Source: JBHGBM01 sp041946965 (GTDB lineage Bacteria; Acidobacteriota; Terriglobia; Bryobacterales; Bryobacteraceae). From it: a stretch of DNA of 64,000 nucleotides. The stretch lies in the NCBI GenBank assembly GCA_041946965.1, contig JBHGBM010000019.1:12649-76648 (forward strand). Reading direction: 5' to 3'. The notes beneath the pieces are model-generated. The model searched no databases. It was not told the origin of the DNA and saw only the letters and a list, made by a program, of their open reading frames with translations. Numbering within the stretch: the stretch's first letter is position 1; every line of letters starts with the position of its first letter. The translations under genes were made by a program, and so were the position numbers. Below are positions 9,670-19,800 of this stretch, in pieces.

Positions 9670-11901
9670 ATGAAAACAGCGGCAGTCCTATTCCTGGTTA
9701 TCGCGGCGGCGCAGGGGGCCACGCTGGTCAGGAATGGAAAAGCGACCAGTGTCATCGTGGTGCCCGACAGGGAGGCCGCCGTCGCGCGGGAGGCGGCCCG
9801 GTTGCTGCAAGGGACGCTGTTGAAGATGACCGGAGCGAAGATTCCCATCGAGCCCGAGGGGCGGGCCGGCACACCCGCCCCGGCGGGACGCGTCTGGATA
9901 TCGGCTGGAGACACGCGATTCGCGCGGTCCAAGGGCATAGCGCCCGAAGCGCTGCGGCCGGAAGAGATTCGCGTCGTGGCGGCGCCCGGTTATGTCATCG
10001 TGGCCGGGAATGACAGCCCGGCGGATGACATGGGCCGGGAGCCTCAACAGGGCTCCTATTTCGCGGCGGTGGAACTGCTGGAGCGGTTGGGCGTCCGCTG
10101 GCTCTGGCCGGGGAAGAGCGGCGAAGTCGTTCCGCGCAGAGCGACCGTCTCCGTCGCCCCGTTCGAGTATGCCTTCTTCCCGCGGGTGACGCAGAGGCGC
10201 CTGCGCTTCGGTCCGGACAGGGGCGCGGGACAGGCGCGGTATGGCATCAAGCTCGCCGATGCGGGTCTGGATTGGGGCGAGTGGCCCCGCCACATGCGCC
10301 TGGGCTATAGCCGGCGGATCGGCGCCGGCCACGCATTCGGCGACTGGTATGAGAAGTACTTCAAGGAGCACCCCGAGTACTTCGCGGTGGGAGAGGATGG
10401 CAAATCGTTCGGTTGGCTGAGCAACGTGCAGCGCAGCAAGTTATGCGTGAGCAATCCGGGCGTCCTGGAGCAGGTGGTGAAGCTCGCCAGGGATTATTAC
10501 AGCCGCAGCCGGATTCCGCAGGCGACGTGTTTTTCGGTCAGCCCCACCGACAGCCAGGCGGGCCACTGCATGTGCCCGAACTGCCGGAAGATGGACGCCC
10601 TGGATGGACCGAAGGAGGAGTGGAATTTCAATACCGGAGAAGGTGGCCGCAACCGCAGCGTGGTTCGCCACGTGTCGCTCACAGACCGCTACCTGACGTT
10701 CTGGAACCGGGTGGCCGAACGGCTGGAAAAAGAGTGCCCGCACCTGCTTCTTAGCGGCATCGCCTACGGCGTTTACCGCCACCCGCCGCTGCACACCCGC
10801 GCGCACAAGAACCTTGTGATTACGTACGTGGGCGGGGACTACACCAACGACGCCCTGCGCCGCTCCTGCCTGAAGGAATGGGACGAGTGGGCGGTCCGGG
10901 CGGACAGGATGATGTTCCGGCCCAACCTGATGCGGGAGGGCCGGGGTTTCCCGCTGATCTGGCCGGTGCGCATGGCGGAAGACCTCCGGCACTTCTGCGG
11001 CAAGGGCATGATTTCGGTCGATATTGCCAACATCCACGGGCACTGGGCCACGCAAGGGCTGAACTATTATGTGCTGGCCAAGACTCTGTGGAACCCGGAT
11101 CTCGACGCGTGGGCGTTGATCGACGATTACTGCCGGCGGGGGTTCGGAGCGGCTGCGGCGCCTATCCGGAAATATTACGGCAGGCTCATCGAATTGACCG
11201 ATCGGGTGGCCGCTTACAACGGCGAACACGAGCCGGATGCGGCCGGCCAACTGGCCCGGGGCGAAGCCACCGCCGAGGACGCCAGAGCGCGGCGCAAGAA
11301 CGATCCCATTACCGCTCCCGCCTCCGCCTGGGAGGTGGTCTACACGCCGGCGGTGATGAAGGAACTGGAGGGATACCTCCGCGACGCGCGTCGGCTCGCC
11401 GCCCGCGAGCCCGATGTGAGGGAGCGCGTGAAGTTCCTCTCGCTTGGTTTCGAGTTCGCCGGTCTTGACCTCAAGATGAAGCAGAGCCTTGGCCGGCATG
11501 ACCGCGATCCCCGGTCGCGCGAGAAGGCGGTCGCTCTCCTCAAGGCCGTGGTGGAGGTCGAGGAGTGGAGGAAGCGCCATGCGGGCAGCGCCGCCGTGGG
11601 CACCGTGGTGGGGTCCTACTGGTTCGCACAGCAATTGCTCGGAACACCCGCAGCGCGCTTCGCGCCGGTTGTGCTGGCGGAAAAACAGCCGGGCGGCGAT
11701 TACCGCCTCGAGGTGCTGGCTTACTCCCGCGACCGGCGCATCGCGGCCATGCAATTGAGCCACGACGGCCGGCAGTGGTCCGCCGCGCGGCCTTACGAAC
11801 CGCGCATCACCTGGCGCGGCCAGGGCAGAGTGTTCGTGCGTTTCCAACTGGAGGGCGAGGAAGGCGCGGAGTGGTCCAAGCCGGTGCAGGCCGAGTTGTG
11901 A
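9670..11901 (+). CDS. DUF4838 glycosidase-like exported protein (1 of 3)
   Basis: 743 residues with a signal peptide (MKTAAVLFLVIAAAQG) and a purine-rich ribosome site (GAGAGGATGAG) directly before the ATG. The N-terminal domain (about 20-150) has the REAARLLQGTLLKMTG and VELLERLGVRWLWPGKSGEV elements seen at the start of alpha-glucuronidase-like and other GH proteins. The DUF4838 core follows: GHAFGDWYEKYF..HPEYFA (about 220-240), SKLCVSNPGV, SVSPTD and a CMCPNC motif (about 302-307), then HTRAHKNLVITYVGGD. The C-terminus adds a beta-rich domain of about 80 residues. It is probably a periplasmic or outer-membrane glycan hydrolase; substrate and mechanism are unknown. First gene of a tandem trio; the next starts 15 bp downstream. 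Confidence 0.85.
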   Translation: MKTAAVLFLVIAAAQGATLVRNGKATSVIVVPDREAAVAREAARLLQGTLLKMTGAKIPIEPEGRAGTPAPAGRVWISAGDTRFARSKGIAPEALRPEEIRVVAAPGYVIVAGNDSPADDMGREPQQGSYFAAVELLERLGVRWLWPGKSGEVVPRRATVSVAPFEYAFFPRVTQRRLRFGPDRGAGQARYGIKLADAGLDWGEWPRHMRLGYSRRIGAGHAFGDWYEKYFKEHPEYFAVGEDGKSFGWLSNVQRSKLCVSNPGVLEQVVKLARDYYSRSRIPQATCFSVSPTDSQAGHCMCPNCRKMDALDGPKEEWNFNTGEGGRNRSVVRHVSLTDRYLTFWNRVAERLEKECPHLLLSGIAYGVYRHPPLHTRAHKNLVITYVGGDYTNDALRRSCLKEWDEWAVRADRMMFRPNLMREGRGFPLIWPVRMAEDLRHFCGKGMISVDIANIHGHWATQGLNYYVLAKTLWNPDLDAWALIDDYCRRGFGAAAAPIRKYYGRLIELTDRVAAYNGEHEPDAAGQLARGEATAEDARARRKNDPITAPASAWEVVYTPAVMKELEGYLRDARRLAAREPDVRERVKFLSLGFEFAGLDLKMKQSLGRHDRDPRSREKAVALLKAVVEVEEWRKRHAGSAAVGTVVGSYWFAQQLLGTPAARFAPVVLAEKQPGGDYRLEVLAYSRDRRIAAMQLSHDGRQWSAARPYEPRITWRGQGRVFVRFQLEGEEGAEWSKPVQAEL

Positions 11902-11916
11902 CCCGGTGCGGGGATT

Positions 11917-13833
11917 ATGCGAACAATCATCCTCATACTGTTTTGTGCCGCATGCGGGGCGCAGACCCTGAAAGTGGCCGGCCGGGGGCAGCCCGCCGCG
12001 GTTGTGGTCCTGGGGCGCCAGCCGTCTGAGGACGACCGCTTCGCCGCCGGAGAACTCGTAAAGTACGTCCGGAAAACCTCGGGCGCCGCGCTCCAGGTGG
12101 TTTCGGCTCCAGAGAAGAACGCGGGCGTTCGCATCTATGTAGGACCGGGCGTCTGCCCGGAGGCGTCCAGGAACCGGCTGGAGCGTCTGCGGGCCGGCGG
12201 TTACCTGGTGGAAGCCCTTCCCGATGGACGAATCGTCCTGGCGGGCAAGGGCCGGCACGGAACCAGCTTCGCAGTGTACGAATTCCTCGAGCGATTCGCC
12301 GGCGTGCGATGGCTCTGGCCGGGAGACCTGGGCGAGGTCGCCCCGAAGCGGCCAACCATCGAGGTCGCTCCCGTGTCGCTGGCGCGGGAGCCCGCTTTCC
12401 TCTGGCGCGGCCTGGGACCGGGGGGTGCGCTTTGGGGTCCCGCCGACCGCTGGCGCAAGGAGCGCGAGTTGGGAGTCTCAACCGCCCACCAGGCCGAGCA
12501 GAGCCTGTGGGAGCGGCGCAACCGCTTCGGCGGCGAGCTGATCTACGGTGGGCATGCCTTCGGGGAAATCCTTCCCCCGGCGAAGTACGGTCCCGCGCAT
12601 CCGGAATACTACGCGCTGTTCCGGGGCGAGCGGGACTGGAAGAATTTCAACGGCAAACACCGCGCGCAGTTGTGCACCAGCAACCCCGAGGTTGTGCGCC
12701 TGGTCATCGAGTACTGCCGCCGGATGTTCGACCGGCATCCCGAGTACGATGGCGTCTCCATCAGTCCGAACGATGGGCGCGGGTTCTGCGAATGCGAACG
12801 CTGCCAGCGGCTGGATACCGGCGAGATGCAGAGAGACCGCGACGACCCGGATACCGGCCGCGGCGGCGCCCTGCGGGTGATCTCCGACCGCATGGTCGAT
12901 TTCGCCAACCAGGTGGCGGAAGGCGTAGCCCAGTCGCATCCTTCCAAGAAAGTCGTCTTGTTCGCCTACTCGCAGTACCGCCAGCCGCCGAAACGCACAC
13001 GGGCTCATTCCCATCTGATCGTGCAATACGCGGTCAACTGCGCCGGTTTCTGGAATTCGGGCTATCGGGAACGGATGCTGGCGGAGATCGAAGGGTGGAG
13101 CAGAGTTGCCCCGAACCTCGGCGTGTATGAGTACCTCACGCAGACGAATTTCCCGGACATCCCCCGGCTGATTCCAGACCTGCTCGCTCTCGAACTCCGT
13201 CACCTGGAGAAGCTCGGCGCCCGCTATTACCAGACTCAGGCGGGCAACGGGTTCGCGGTGAACGGGCTGAACTTCTATGTGCTGGCGCGCCTGCTGTGGG
13301 ACCCCTCCGCCGACTGCCGCGAGATCGTCGCTGGTTACGTGAAAGACGGATTTGGCGCCGCCGCGCCGGCCGTCAGGCGCTATTTCAACCGGCACATCGA
13401 GCATTGGAAGTCGCTGAAATCGGAAACGATCACCATGAACGATGCCTCGGTGAAGACCTACGAAGCCGTACTGGGCGCCTATCCTCCCGCCTTCCGGGAA
13501 GCCTGCCGTGGCGACCTCCAGGAGGCCCTGCGAGCTGCCGCGGGCGATGCCCGCAAGCGCGTGGAATTCCTTTGGGAAGGCTTCACCTACTTCGACATGA
13601 CCATGGAGGCGGCCGCAAAGACCCTGCCGCTGCTGCGCGCCGGCTGGAAACCGGCGTCGGGGCTTGCCGGCCCCGGCGCCGCGGCTGCCGCGGCGCTCCG
13701 CGCCTGGGAGGAGCGCGATCGTTTCATCGAACGGCACAAGGAGGATTTCGTGCTGTCCTACATGTGGATCCGGTCTAACGATGAAACGCGCACGTTCAAC
13801 CCGCTCCGCCGCGTCCGCAGTGCATCGAAATGA
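11917..13833 (+). CDS. DUF4838 glycosidase-like exported protein (2 of 3)
   Basis: 638 residues with a signal peptide (IILILFCAACGAQ). The same architecture as its upstream neighbour but shorter: N-terminal domain with YLVEALPDGRIVLAGKG and FLERFAGVRWLWPGDLGEV, then the DUF4838 core with GGHAFGEI (about 210), HPEYYALF, AQLCTSNPEV, SISPND and CECERC (about 289-294), and YSQYRQPPKRTRAHSHL. The C-terminal beta domain of the first paralogue is absent. It shares only motif-level similarity with the other two, so the trio is an old duplication or a set of separate acquisitions. Its stop overlaps the next start (ATGA), implying coupled translation. Confidence 0.85.
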   Translation: MRTIILILFCAACGAQTLKVAGRGQPAAVVVLGRQPSEDDRFAAGELVKYVRKTSGAALQVVSAPEKNAGVRIYVGPGVCPEASRNRLERLRAGGYLVEALPDGRIVLAGKGRHGTSFAVYEFLERFAGVRWLWPGDLGEVAPKRPTIEVAPVSLAREPAFLWRGLGPGGALWGPADRWRKERELGVSTAHQAEQSLWERRNRFGGELIYGGHAFGEILPPAKYGPAHPEYYALFRGERDWKNFNGKHRAQLCTSNPEVVRLVIEYCRRMFDRHPEYDGVSISPNDGRGFCECERCQRLDTGEMQRDRDDPDTGRGGALRVISDRMVDFANQVAEGVAQSHPSKKVVLFAYSQYRQPPKRTRAHSHLIVQYAVNCAGFWNSGYRERMLAEIEGWSRVAPNLGVYEYLTQTNFPDIPRLIPDLLALELRHLEKLGARYYQTQAGNGFAVNGLNFYVLARLLWDPSADCREIVAGYVKDGFGAAAPAVRRYFNRHIEHWKSLKSETITMNDASVKTYEAVLGAYPPAFREACRGDLQEALRAAAGDARKRVEFLWEGFTYFDMTMEAAAKTLPLLRAGWKPASGLAGPGAAAAAALRAWEERDRFIERHKEDFVLSYMWIRSNDETRTFNPLRRVRSASK

Positions 13834-16052
13834 TTCTCAACAGCGCACTTGTCGCCGCGCTCGCGGCCGCCTCCGTGACGGCGGCCCCACGCCTGGAGAT
13901 AGCCCGGGACGGCACAGCGTTACTGCCCATCCTGGCCGGCAGCGCCAGGGCTCCGGCCGAGGAGCTTCGCCGGTATCTCGATGCCATTTCCGGCACACGC
14001 TTTGAAATGCGCCGGCCGCAACCGGGGGCCCACGGCATCTATGTCGGGCTGGCCGCCGATTTCCCCTGGCTCCGTGTCGATGGCGCGCTGGGTCCGGAAG
14101 GGTATCTCATCCGAAGCCAGGGGCGGGACCTGCTGCTGATAGCCCGGACGGCGCTTGGCGCGCAGCATGCCGTTTCCGCATTCCTCGAATCCCTGGGTTG
14201 CCGCTGGTTTTTTCCGGGCAAGGTGTGGGAAGTCATCCCGCGGCTGGATACCGTCTCCGGCGCCTGGGATTTGCACGGCGAGCCCACATTCAAGATCCAG
14301 CGCCGCATCTGGTACGGGTTCGGCGCCGAGCCGCGCTGTCTGCGCGACTACGAGGACTGGACCCGCCACAACCGCATGGGCGGACCCCTACAGGTCTCGA
14401 TAGCCCACACGTGGTACGGGCTCGACCCGAAAGCCGATTTCGAAAAGCACCCCGAGTGGTTTGCCCTGGTGGACGGCGCGCGCAAGCCGGCGAAGCCATG
14501 CTACACCCATCCGGAGGTCGTTCAGCGCGCCGCCGGATACGCGCTTGAACAGGCGGCCCGGGGCGCCGAGATGGTCTCGCTCACCCCGCCCGACGGCCTC
14601 GGATATTGCGAGTGCCCGCGCTGCATGGCGTCACTGCGCGGCGCGGCGCCCTACCGGGAAATGGGAACGCTCTTCGCGCGCCTGCCCGATGGCGCCGTGT
14701 TGAGCCAGGTGTCGGAAACGGTTTTCCAGTTCGTAAACCAGGTGGCCGCGGCGGTCGCCGGCAAGTATCCGCGCACGCTCCTGGGCTGCCTCACCTACAG
14801 CGCTTACTCGCACCCGCCCTCGTTCAAACTGCACCCCAACGTCTTTGTCCAGACCACCACCGCGTTCCGCCGTACTCACCTGACGCTCGATCAGCAGCTC
14901 GATGCGCTGAAGGGCTTGGGAGCGCGCCTCGGCATCCGCGAGTATTACAGCGTGTTCCAGTGGGATTGGGATTTTCCCAGCCCGGGCAAGATGACGCCCC
15001 GCAAACTCACCGAAGACCTTCGATACTTCGCCGCGAAAGGCGTGGCTTCGATCAACGCCGAGGCCTCCAATAACTGGGCGGCGCGCGGTTTGGGCTACTA
15101 CGTGGCGTCGAAGCTGATGTGGGACGTGAACGCCGATGCCAACGCCCTCGCGCGCGATTTCTACGACAAGGCGTTCGGTCCGGCGGCCGGGCCTATGGAG
15201 AGGTATTTCAGCCGCTGGTACGGGCCGGCCCCGGAAGATGCAGCCGCCAAGGACGAACTCGCCGCCGGCGCCCTGCCCGCGGGCGGCGAACTGACGGACA
15301 AGAACCTCGCCGCGGCCTATCGCGATCTGGACGAGGCCGCCGGTCTCGTGCGGAACCGGCCCGATTGCCTGGCGCGTGTCGATCACCTCCGCATGTACGC
15401 CCACTACCTCTTTCTCAGGCGCAGGCTCGATCAGGCCGCCCGAACCGGAAACCGGGAGGCGGTGCTCGCGGCCATACGCGAAGAGACGCGCTTCGCCGGC
15501 CGGCTCACCTTCACCAACATGGTGCACGCGCGGCCGCTGATGGGACGGGAGTTCGTCCGCCGCTTCAAGAAGCATGAGACGGCGTTGGCTTCGCTTCCCG
15601 AAGCGGAGAAGGCCGGCTGGCGGCAAATCGGCGAGCCGCCCACGCGCGAGGAGTTGGAACGGATCTGGGCGGACGACAAGAAGGCGCTCGGCCTGGACCG
15701 CTACCCTCTGCCTTACCCGCCGCAACTGCCCGGAGGCGAGACGGTGGTGACGGACCGCTCGCCGCTGTTCCTGAGGCCGCCCGCCAGCCTGCGGCCGGGC
15801 GTCTCCATCGCCAGGACCCCGCCCGGCGTCGATTTCATGTATTACCCCGGGCAGGACCATTCTGCGCACACACCCGAGGACCGGCAAGACCGAGATCGTC
15901 GCCGCGCAACCGGCGCCCAAGAATTCCATCCCCGCCGGCTTTCTCGATCCCGCGCGCCTGATCTTCTACGGCGGGACGGCGCCCGGGCCGGACGGCGCCC
16001 AACAGGACCGTGCAGTTTCTGGCTTACGACGTCGCGAATCGCAAGATCCTGA
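13830..16052 (+). CDS. DUF4838 glycosidase-like exported protein (3 of 3), damaged 3' end
   Basis: The open frame is 740 codons. The first roughly 640 residues are a normal DUF4838 protein: signal peptide (NSALVAALAAASVTAA), N-terminal domain with FLESLGCRWFFPGKVWEV, IAHTWYGLDPKADFEKHPEWFAL, CYTHPEV, SLTPPDGLGYCECPRC (CECPRC about 260-265) and LTYSAYSHPPSFKLHPN. After about residue 675 the frame becomes Arg/Asp-rich and unlike protein, while sensible propeller-like sequence continues in the other two frames. The annotated C-terminus is therefore not native. The enzyme domain itself appears intact. It starts inside the stop codon of the preceding gene. Confidence 0.75.
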   Translation: MILNSALVAALAAASVTAAPRLEIARDGTALLPILAGSARAPAEELRRYLDAISGTRFEMRRPQPGAHGIYVGLAADFPWLRVDGALGPEGYLIRSQGRDLLLIARTALGAQHAVSAFLESLGCRWFFPGKVWEVIPRLDTVSGAWDLHGEPTFKIQRRIWYGFGAEPRCLRDYEDWTRHNRMGGPLQVSIAHTWYGLDPKADFEKHPEWFALVDGARKPAKPCYTHPEVVQRAAGYALEQAARGAEMVSLTPPDGLGYCECPRCMASLRGAAPYREMGTLFARLPDGAVLSQVSETVFQFVNQVAAAVAGKYPRTLLGCLTYSAYSHPPSFKLHPNVFVQTTTAFRRTHLTLDQQLDALKGLGARLGIREYYSVFQWDWDFPSPGKMTPRKLTEDLRYFAAKGVASINAEASNNWAARGLGYYVASKLMWDVNADANALARDFYDKAFGPAAGPMERYFSRWYGPAPEDAAAKDELAAGALPAGGELTDKNLAAAYRDLDEAAGLVRNRPDCLARVDHLRMYAHYLFLRRRLDQAARTGNREAVLAAIREETRFAGRLTFTNMVHARPLMGREFVRRFKKHETALASLPEAEKAGWRQIGEPPTREELERIWADDKKALGLDRYPLPYPPQLPGGETVVTDRSPLFLRPPASLRPGVSIARTPPGVDFMYYPGQDHSAHTPEDRQDRDRRRATGAQEFHPRRLSRSRAPDLLRRDGARAGRRPTGPCSFWLTTSRIARS

Positions 16053-16140
16053 AGGTGGCCGACGGGGGATTCCAGCGCTGCGCGATCTATTGGGACGGTA
16101 AGATGTACGACCCGCTTACCAATGAAATTACTCGCAGCGT
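15735..16140 (+). pseudogene. Frameshifted beta-propeller remnant fused to DUF4838 gene
   Basis: Beyond the DUF4838 domain, a coherent protein reading appears only if two single-base shifts are allowed. It runs in the DUF4838 frame to FMYYPGQ (15837-15854), then in the next frame as TILRTHPRTGKTEIVAA to LIFYGG and DGAQQ (15856-16005), then in the third frame as TVQFLAYDVANRKILKVADGG to YWDGKMYDPLTNEI (16007-16130). Each shift falls at the same heptamer CAGGACC (15852-15858 and 16003-16009), and dropping one G restores the frame both times. The text resembles one or two blades of a propeller. From about 16140 to the GYD gene at 16260 nothing coding is visible. Confidence 0.6.
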
Positions 16141-16259
16141 GAGACCCTCTGCATTACCTGGAACGGCACATCCCGGCTTCGGAACGGGAATCGCGGGCAC
16201 GCGCGGCTTGACGCGATCGGATTTCAGCACTACCCTTGCACCGTGGAGGAGGGCTGCCC

Positions 16260-16580
16260 ATGCCCAAGTACTTGATCCAAGCCAAGTATACCCCTGAGGC
16301 AATTCAGGGCCTCATCAGGGATTCCGCCTCGGGCCGCAGGTCCGATGTGCAGGCGGCCGTAAGGGCCCTCGGGGGAAAAGTCGAGGCGTTCTACTATGCG
16401 TTTGGCGACGACGATGTCGTCGTTATCCTGGATCTGCCCGACAATATCGCGGCAGCGGCTCTGGCCCTGACCATTTCGGGCGCCCGCGCAGTGCAGATCC
16501 GGACGACACCTCTGCTCACGGTCGAGGAGGTGGATCAGGCCCTCGAAGTGAAGATCCACTACCGTGCGCCCGGTGAATAG
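16260..16580 (+). CDS. GYD-domain protein
   Basis: 106 residues from MPKYLIQAKYTPEAIQGL, with a GGAGG ribosome site about 9 nt upstream. This start removes eight implausible leader residues. The sequence matches the small ferredoxin-like GYD family: an N-terminal YLIQAKYT strand, helix GLIRDS, VEAFYYAFGDDDVVVILDLPD (a GDDD variant of the G-Y-D type motif) and a C-terminal LTVEEVDQAL helix. Members are soluble dimeric alpha/beta barrels of unknown function. It sits alone between the DUF4838 trio and a convergent receptor. Confidence 0.8.
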   Translation: MPKYLIQAKYTPEAIQGLIRDSASGRRSDVQAAVRALGGKVEAFYYAFGDDDVVVILDLPDNIAAAALALTISGARAVQIRTTPLLTVEEVDQALEVKIHYRAPGE

Positions 16581-16641
16581 CTGAAGAGGGAATCGCGCAC
16601 GCTCGCGGTGTCTCCGAAGTCCGCGGCATGATTCCAGGGCT

Positions 16642-16716
16642 GTGGGGCGGCCAATTTTGTTGCGGCCGGCTTGGACCCGCTCGAAAGCGGATCCGCGGGC
16701 TGAAAGCCCGCCCCAC
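16642..16716. repeat. Nested inverted repeat, REP-like, possible terminator
   Basis: An inner perfect palindrome (GCGGGCT-GAA-AGCCCGC, 16695-16711) lies within outer arms GTGGGGC (16642-16648) and GCCCCAC (16710-16716). The element occupies the gap between two convergent genes (16580 and 16824). The inner GCGGGCTGAAAGCCCGC motif is of the kind that occurs as dispersed palindromes in bacterial genomes. Only one copy was noticed in this window, so its repeat status is an inference. Confidence 0.5.
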
Positions 16717-16823
16717 TATGGCGGGGCAACTCATGCAATGCCGCTCTGGTCCTGTTCCTTTCTCGCTTCAGGCTGGCGGGCTCGGAATCGGGCGCCAGCG
16801 TCAGGGAGCATCGCGCGCAACGG

Positions 16824-19800
16824 CTACCACAAGAACTTCAAGCCTAACTGCACGGCACGCCCGCTTCCCGCGCCGGTGATCTGTCCAAATCGGGGATTAG
16901 CCAACTGCGCCACGGGGTTGCTGAAATTCACCTGGTTGAACAGGTTCGAGAAATCCGCGCGCAACTGGACCCGGGTCCCTTCCGTCAAGTTGACATCCTT
17001 GAGGAGCGCGGCGTCGGTGCTTACGCTTGCGGGTCCGGAGAACATTCCCCTTGCCGCCGTGCCATACGTGCCCGTCGCCGGCATGGCGAAGGCGCCCCTG
17101 TTGAAGAACTGCGTGATCATGTCCGTGCGCGAAGAGTGATCGCGCTCGATTTGTCCCACGATGTTCGGATGGTAAGAGCCCTGGCACGTGGTGCCGTCCA
17201 GCGCCGTGTTTTGACCTGTGGTCGCGGTGACCGGGCTGCCGCTCTGCACCGAAGTGATTCCGGAGACGCTCCAGCCTCCCAGCAACCGGCCAAGCAGGCC
17301 CTTTTGTTTTACATGAACCGGCGGCGTGTAAATGCCGCTCGCTACAAAAGCGTGGCGCCGGTCCCAGTCGCCGCGCCCCTTGCTGGCGCGAATGTCATAC
17401 GGGTTGGCCACGCACCCGCCCAGGCTGATTGTCGAGCTTGAATCAAGCGCTTTGGAGAGCGTGTAGTTGGCCGACAACTGAAGCCCTTTTGAGAACCGCT
17501 TATTGGCTTCGAACTGGGCGGCGTGGTAGGAACTCGTAAACGGGTTGTCGAGATAGTAGCCCTGGGGACCATAGACACCCGGAGCGAACGGCACGCGTGA
17601 GTCGGCATTGCCTTCGGTGGACCGCGGTCGTCCCTGCGCGTCCGTGCCGGGGATGTAAATGGCCGCATTGAACGGACGGTACGCGAGAAGCTTTATGCCT
17701 GTCTTGCCAATGTAAGCTCCCGACACCATCCAGTCGCGGCCAATCTGACGCTGAATAGTGAAATTCCACGAGTTGATGTAAGTGGTCTTCAGGTTGGGAT
17801 TCTGGACGCTGAACAAGCCGTTTATGGGGTACGTGAACGTAAATGCGCCCGGATCTATGAACGCGGGAGGGGCCTGGGCGCCCACGCTGCTGAACGGATT
17901 CACCAGACGCCCGCCGGTAAAGGCCCGGCGCCCGCCGGCAAAGGGCTGATTCTCCTGCGCGATGGAATCGGTGTTGATGGTGTCATAGAAGACGCCAAAC
18001 GCTCCCCGGACGGCCGTTCGTCCATCGCCGAAGACGTCCCAGGCAAAACCCACGCGCGGCGCAAAGTTATTCTTGTCGGCGTGATAAAGACCTCGCGGGA
18101 GGTCGCCGGGAAACAGCATTCCTACGGGGGCTTTGGGGAACCGGGTGGAGCGCACCGAAGAATCGGGGATCACCGCGACGATGGCGTCGTACTTGTCCAC
18201 CCAGGGAGTCGGCAATTCGTAGCGCAGGCCGATGTTGAGAGTCAGGCGCGAACTGACTTTCCAGTCGTCCTGCACGTAACCGACATAAAAGTTGCCGAGG
18301 CCGTCGTTGTTGCGCACCCCGTTCGTGACCGTCAACTGCTGGTAAGCTCCGAGCAGAAAATCGGCCAGGGAATCGCCTCGCGCCGCCGACCCGCCGCCGG
18401 TTCGCTGGCCGTTGAACGTGAACGCCGGCGGCCCGAGAAATGCCTGAAAGAAAGACAGATCCATGTACTCGCCACCCGCCTTGATGGTGTGACGGTTTCT
18501 TATCCACGTGAAATTGTCCTGAACCTGATAGGTATTCGATACGAACTTGGTCGGTCCCCCGGACGCCAGCGTGATGCGGCCGGTCACGGTGAATTGCGGG
18601 CTGCCGCCGTTTGTGTACACGGGCATCTCGCGTATGTCGAGTTCCTGCGGCGTTCTCGTCACCAGAGGGGTATCGAGGGAGAAGGAACGCGTGAAGCCGA
18701 GCGTCAACTGGTTGAGCTTGGACGGCGAGATCGTCCAAACGTGGTTCAGTCCCAGATTCTGCGCGCGCGGCTGCCGCTGACGCCCCGTCCATCCGGGTAT
18801 GTTCGAACCGTATGCCAGGCCCTGTTCGCTCAGGGTGTTTTGGTTCAGATAGTAGTGCACAAACAGGTTCTGACTGCCGGTAAGATTCAAGTCGTGCCGG
18901 AACATCACCAATTCAGCGTTCCGGATGGCGGGAGCGACCGCCTGGATGGAACCGCGCTCAACCGCCGGCACGAATTCCAGCAGCTTTCGCGCGGCCGGAT
19001 CGATGAGGGAGCCGGGGATGCGGTTCCCCGGGAATGGAGTGTTGTCCGCGGGGTTTACAAGTTGACGGCTCGTGAGTCCCGAAAAGTCCCCGCTGGCTTC
19101 AGCCCGCGTGGGCGGAAACGCGGTCGTCTCGGCCGCCTGACGCCGGTCCTTGGTCCCCTCGTAGGATCCGAAGATGAAGGCCCTGTTGCGTTTGATCGGA
19201 CCACCCGCCGCCGCGCCATACTGGTTTTGAATCAACTGCGGACGCGCCGTCTGGAAAAAGCTCCGCGCGTTCAGGTTGTCGTTTCGGTGGAACTCCCACA
19301 GGGTGCCGTGAAACTGGTTGGTGCCCTGCCGGCTGACGACGGTGACATTGGCGCCGGCATTCCTCCCGGTTTCGGCTGAAAACGCGCTGGTCTGGATTCG
19401 GAACTCTTGAACGGCGTCCGGCGGCGGAACGTTCAGCCCGGTGTTGCGCGAAGGATTGTTGAAATAGGTTCCGTTGAACCGGTTGTAGTTCATATTGGCG
19501 CGGCCACCGTTGACGTTCATCCGAGGTCCACCGCGAGCATCGGTGATGTCGCTGTTATCCGGCGCTGACACTCCCAGAACCCCCGGAAGCGTGGCCGCCA
19601 GCCGCATCACGTTTCGACCGTTGAGGGGGAGATCGACCAGCCGCCGGTCCTCGATGGAAGCGGCTGTCTGCGATGATCGCGTATCGACGAGCGCGGATTC
19701 GGCCGAAACCTCCACGCTTTCGTTGAGTTGACCGAGTTGCAGAATGATGTCGGCGCGCAGGTTTTCATCCACGCGCAGAAATACGCCGCTATTCCTGTAT

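Noticed and set aside
10441..12258. Long minus-strand open frame opposite the DUF4838 genes
   Set aside because: Antisense to two well-supported genes; composition is that of the complement of GC-rich coding DNA, with no domain, signal or ribosome site.
15852..16009. Programmed +1 frameshifting at CAGGACC
   Set aside because: No slippery codon context, stop codon or stimulatory structure is evident, and the product would be an odd fusion; decay or sequence error is simpler.
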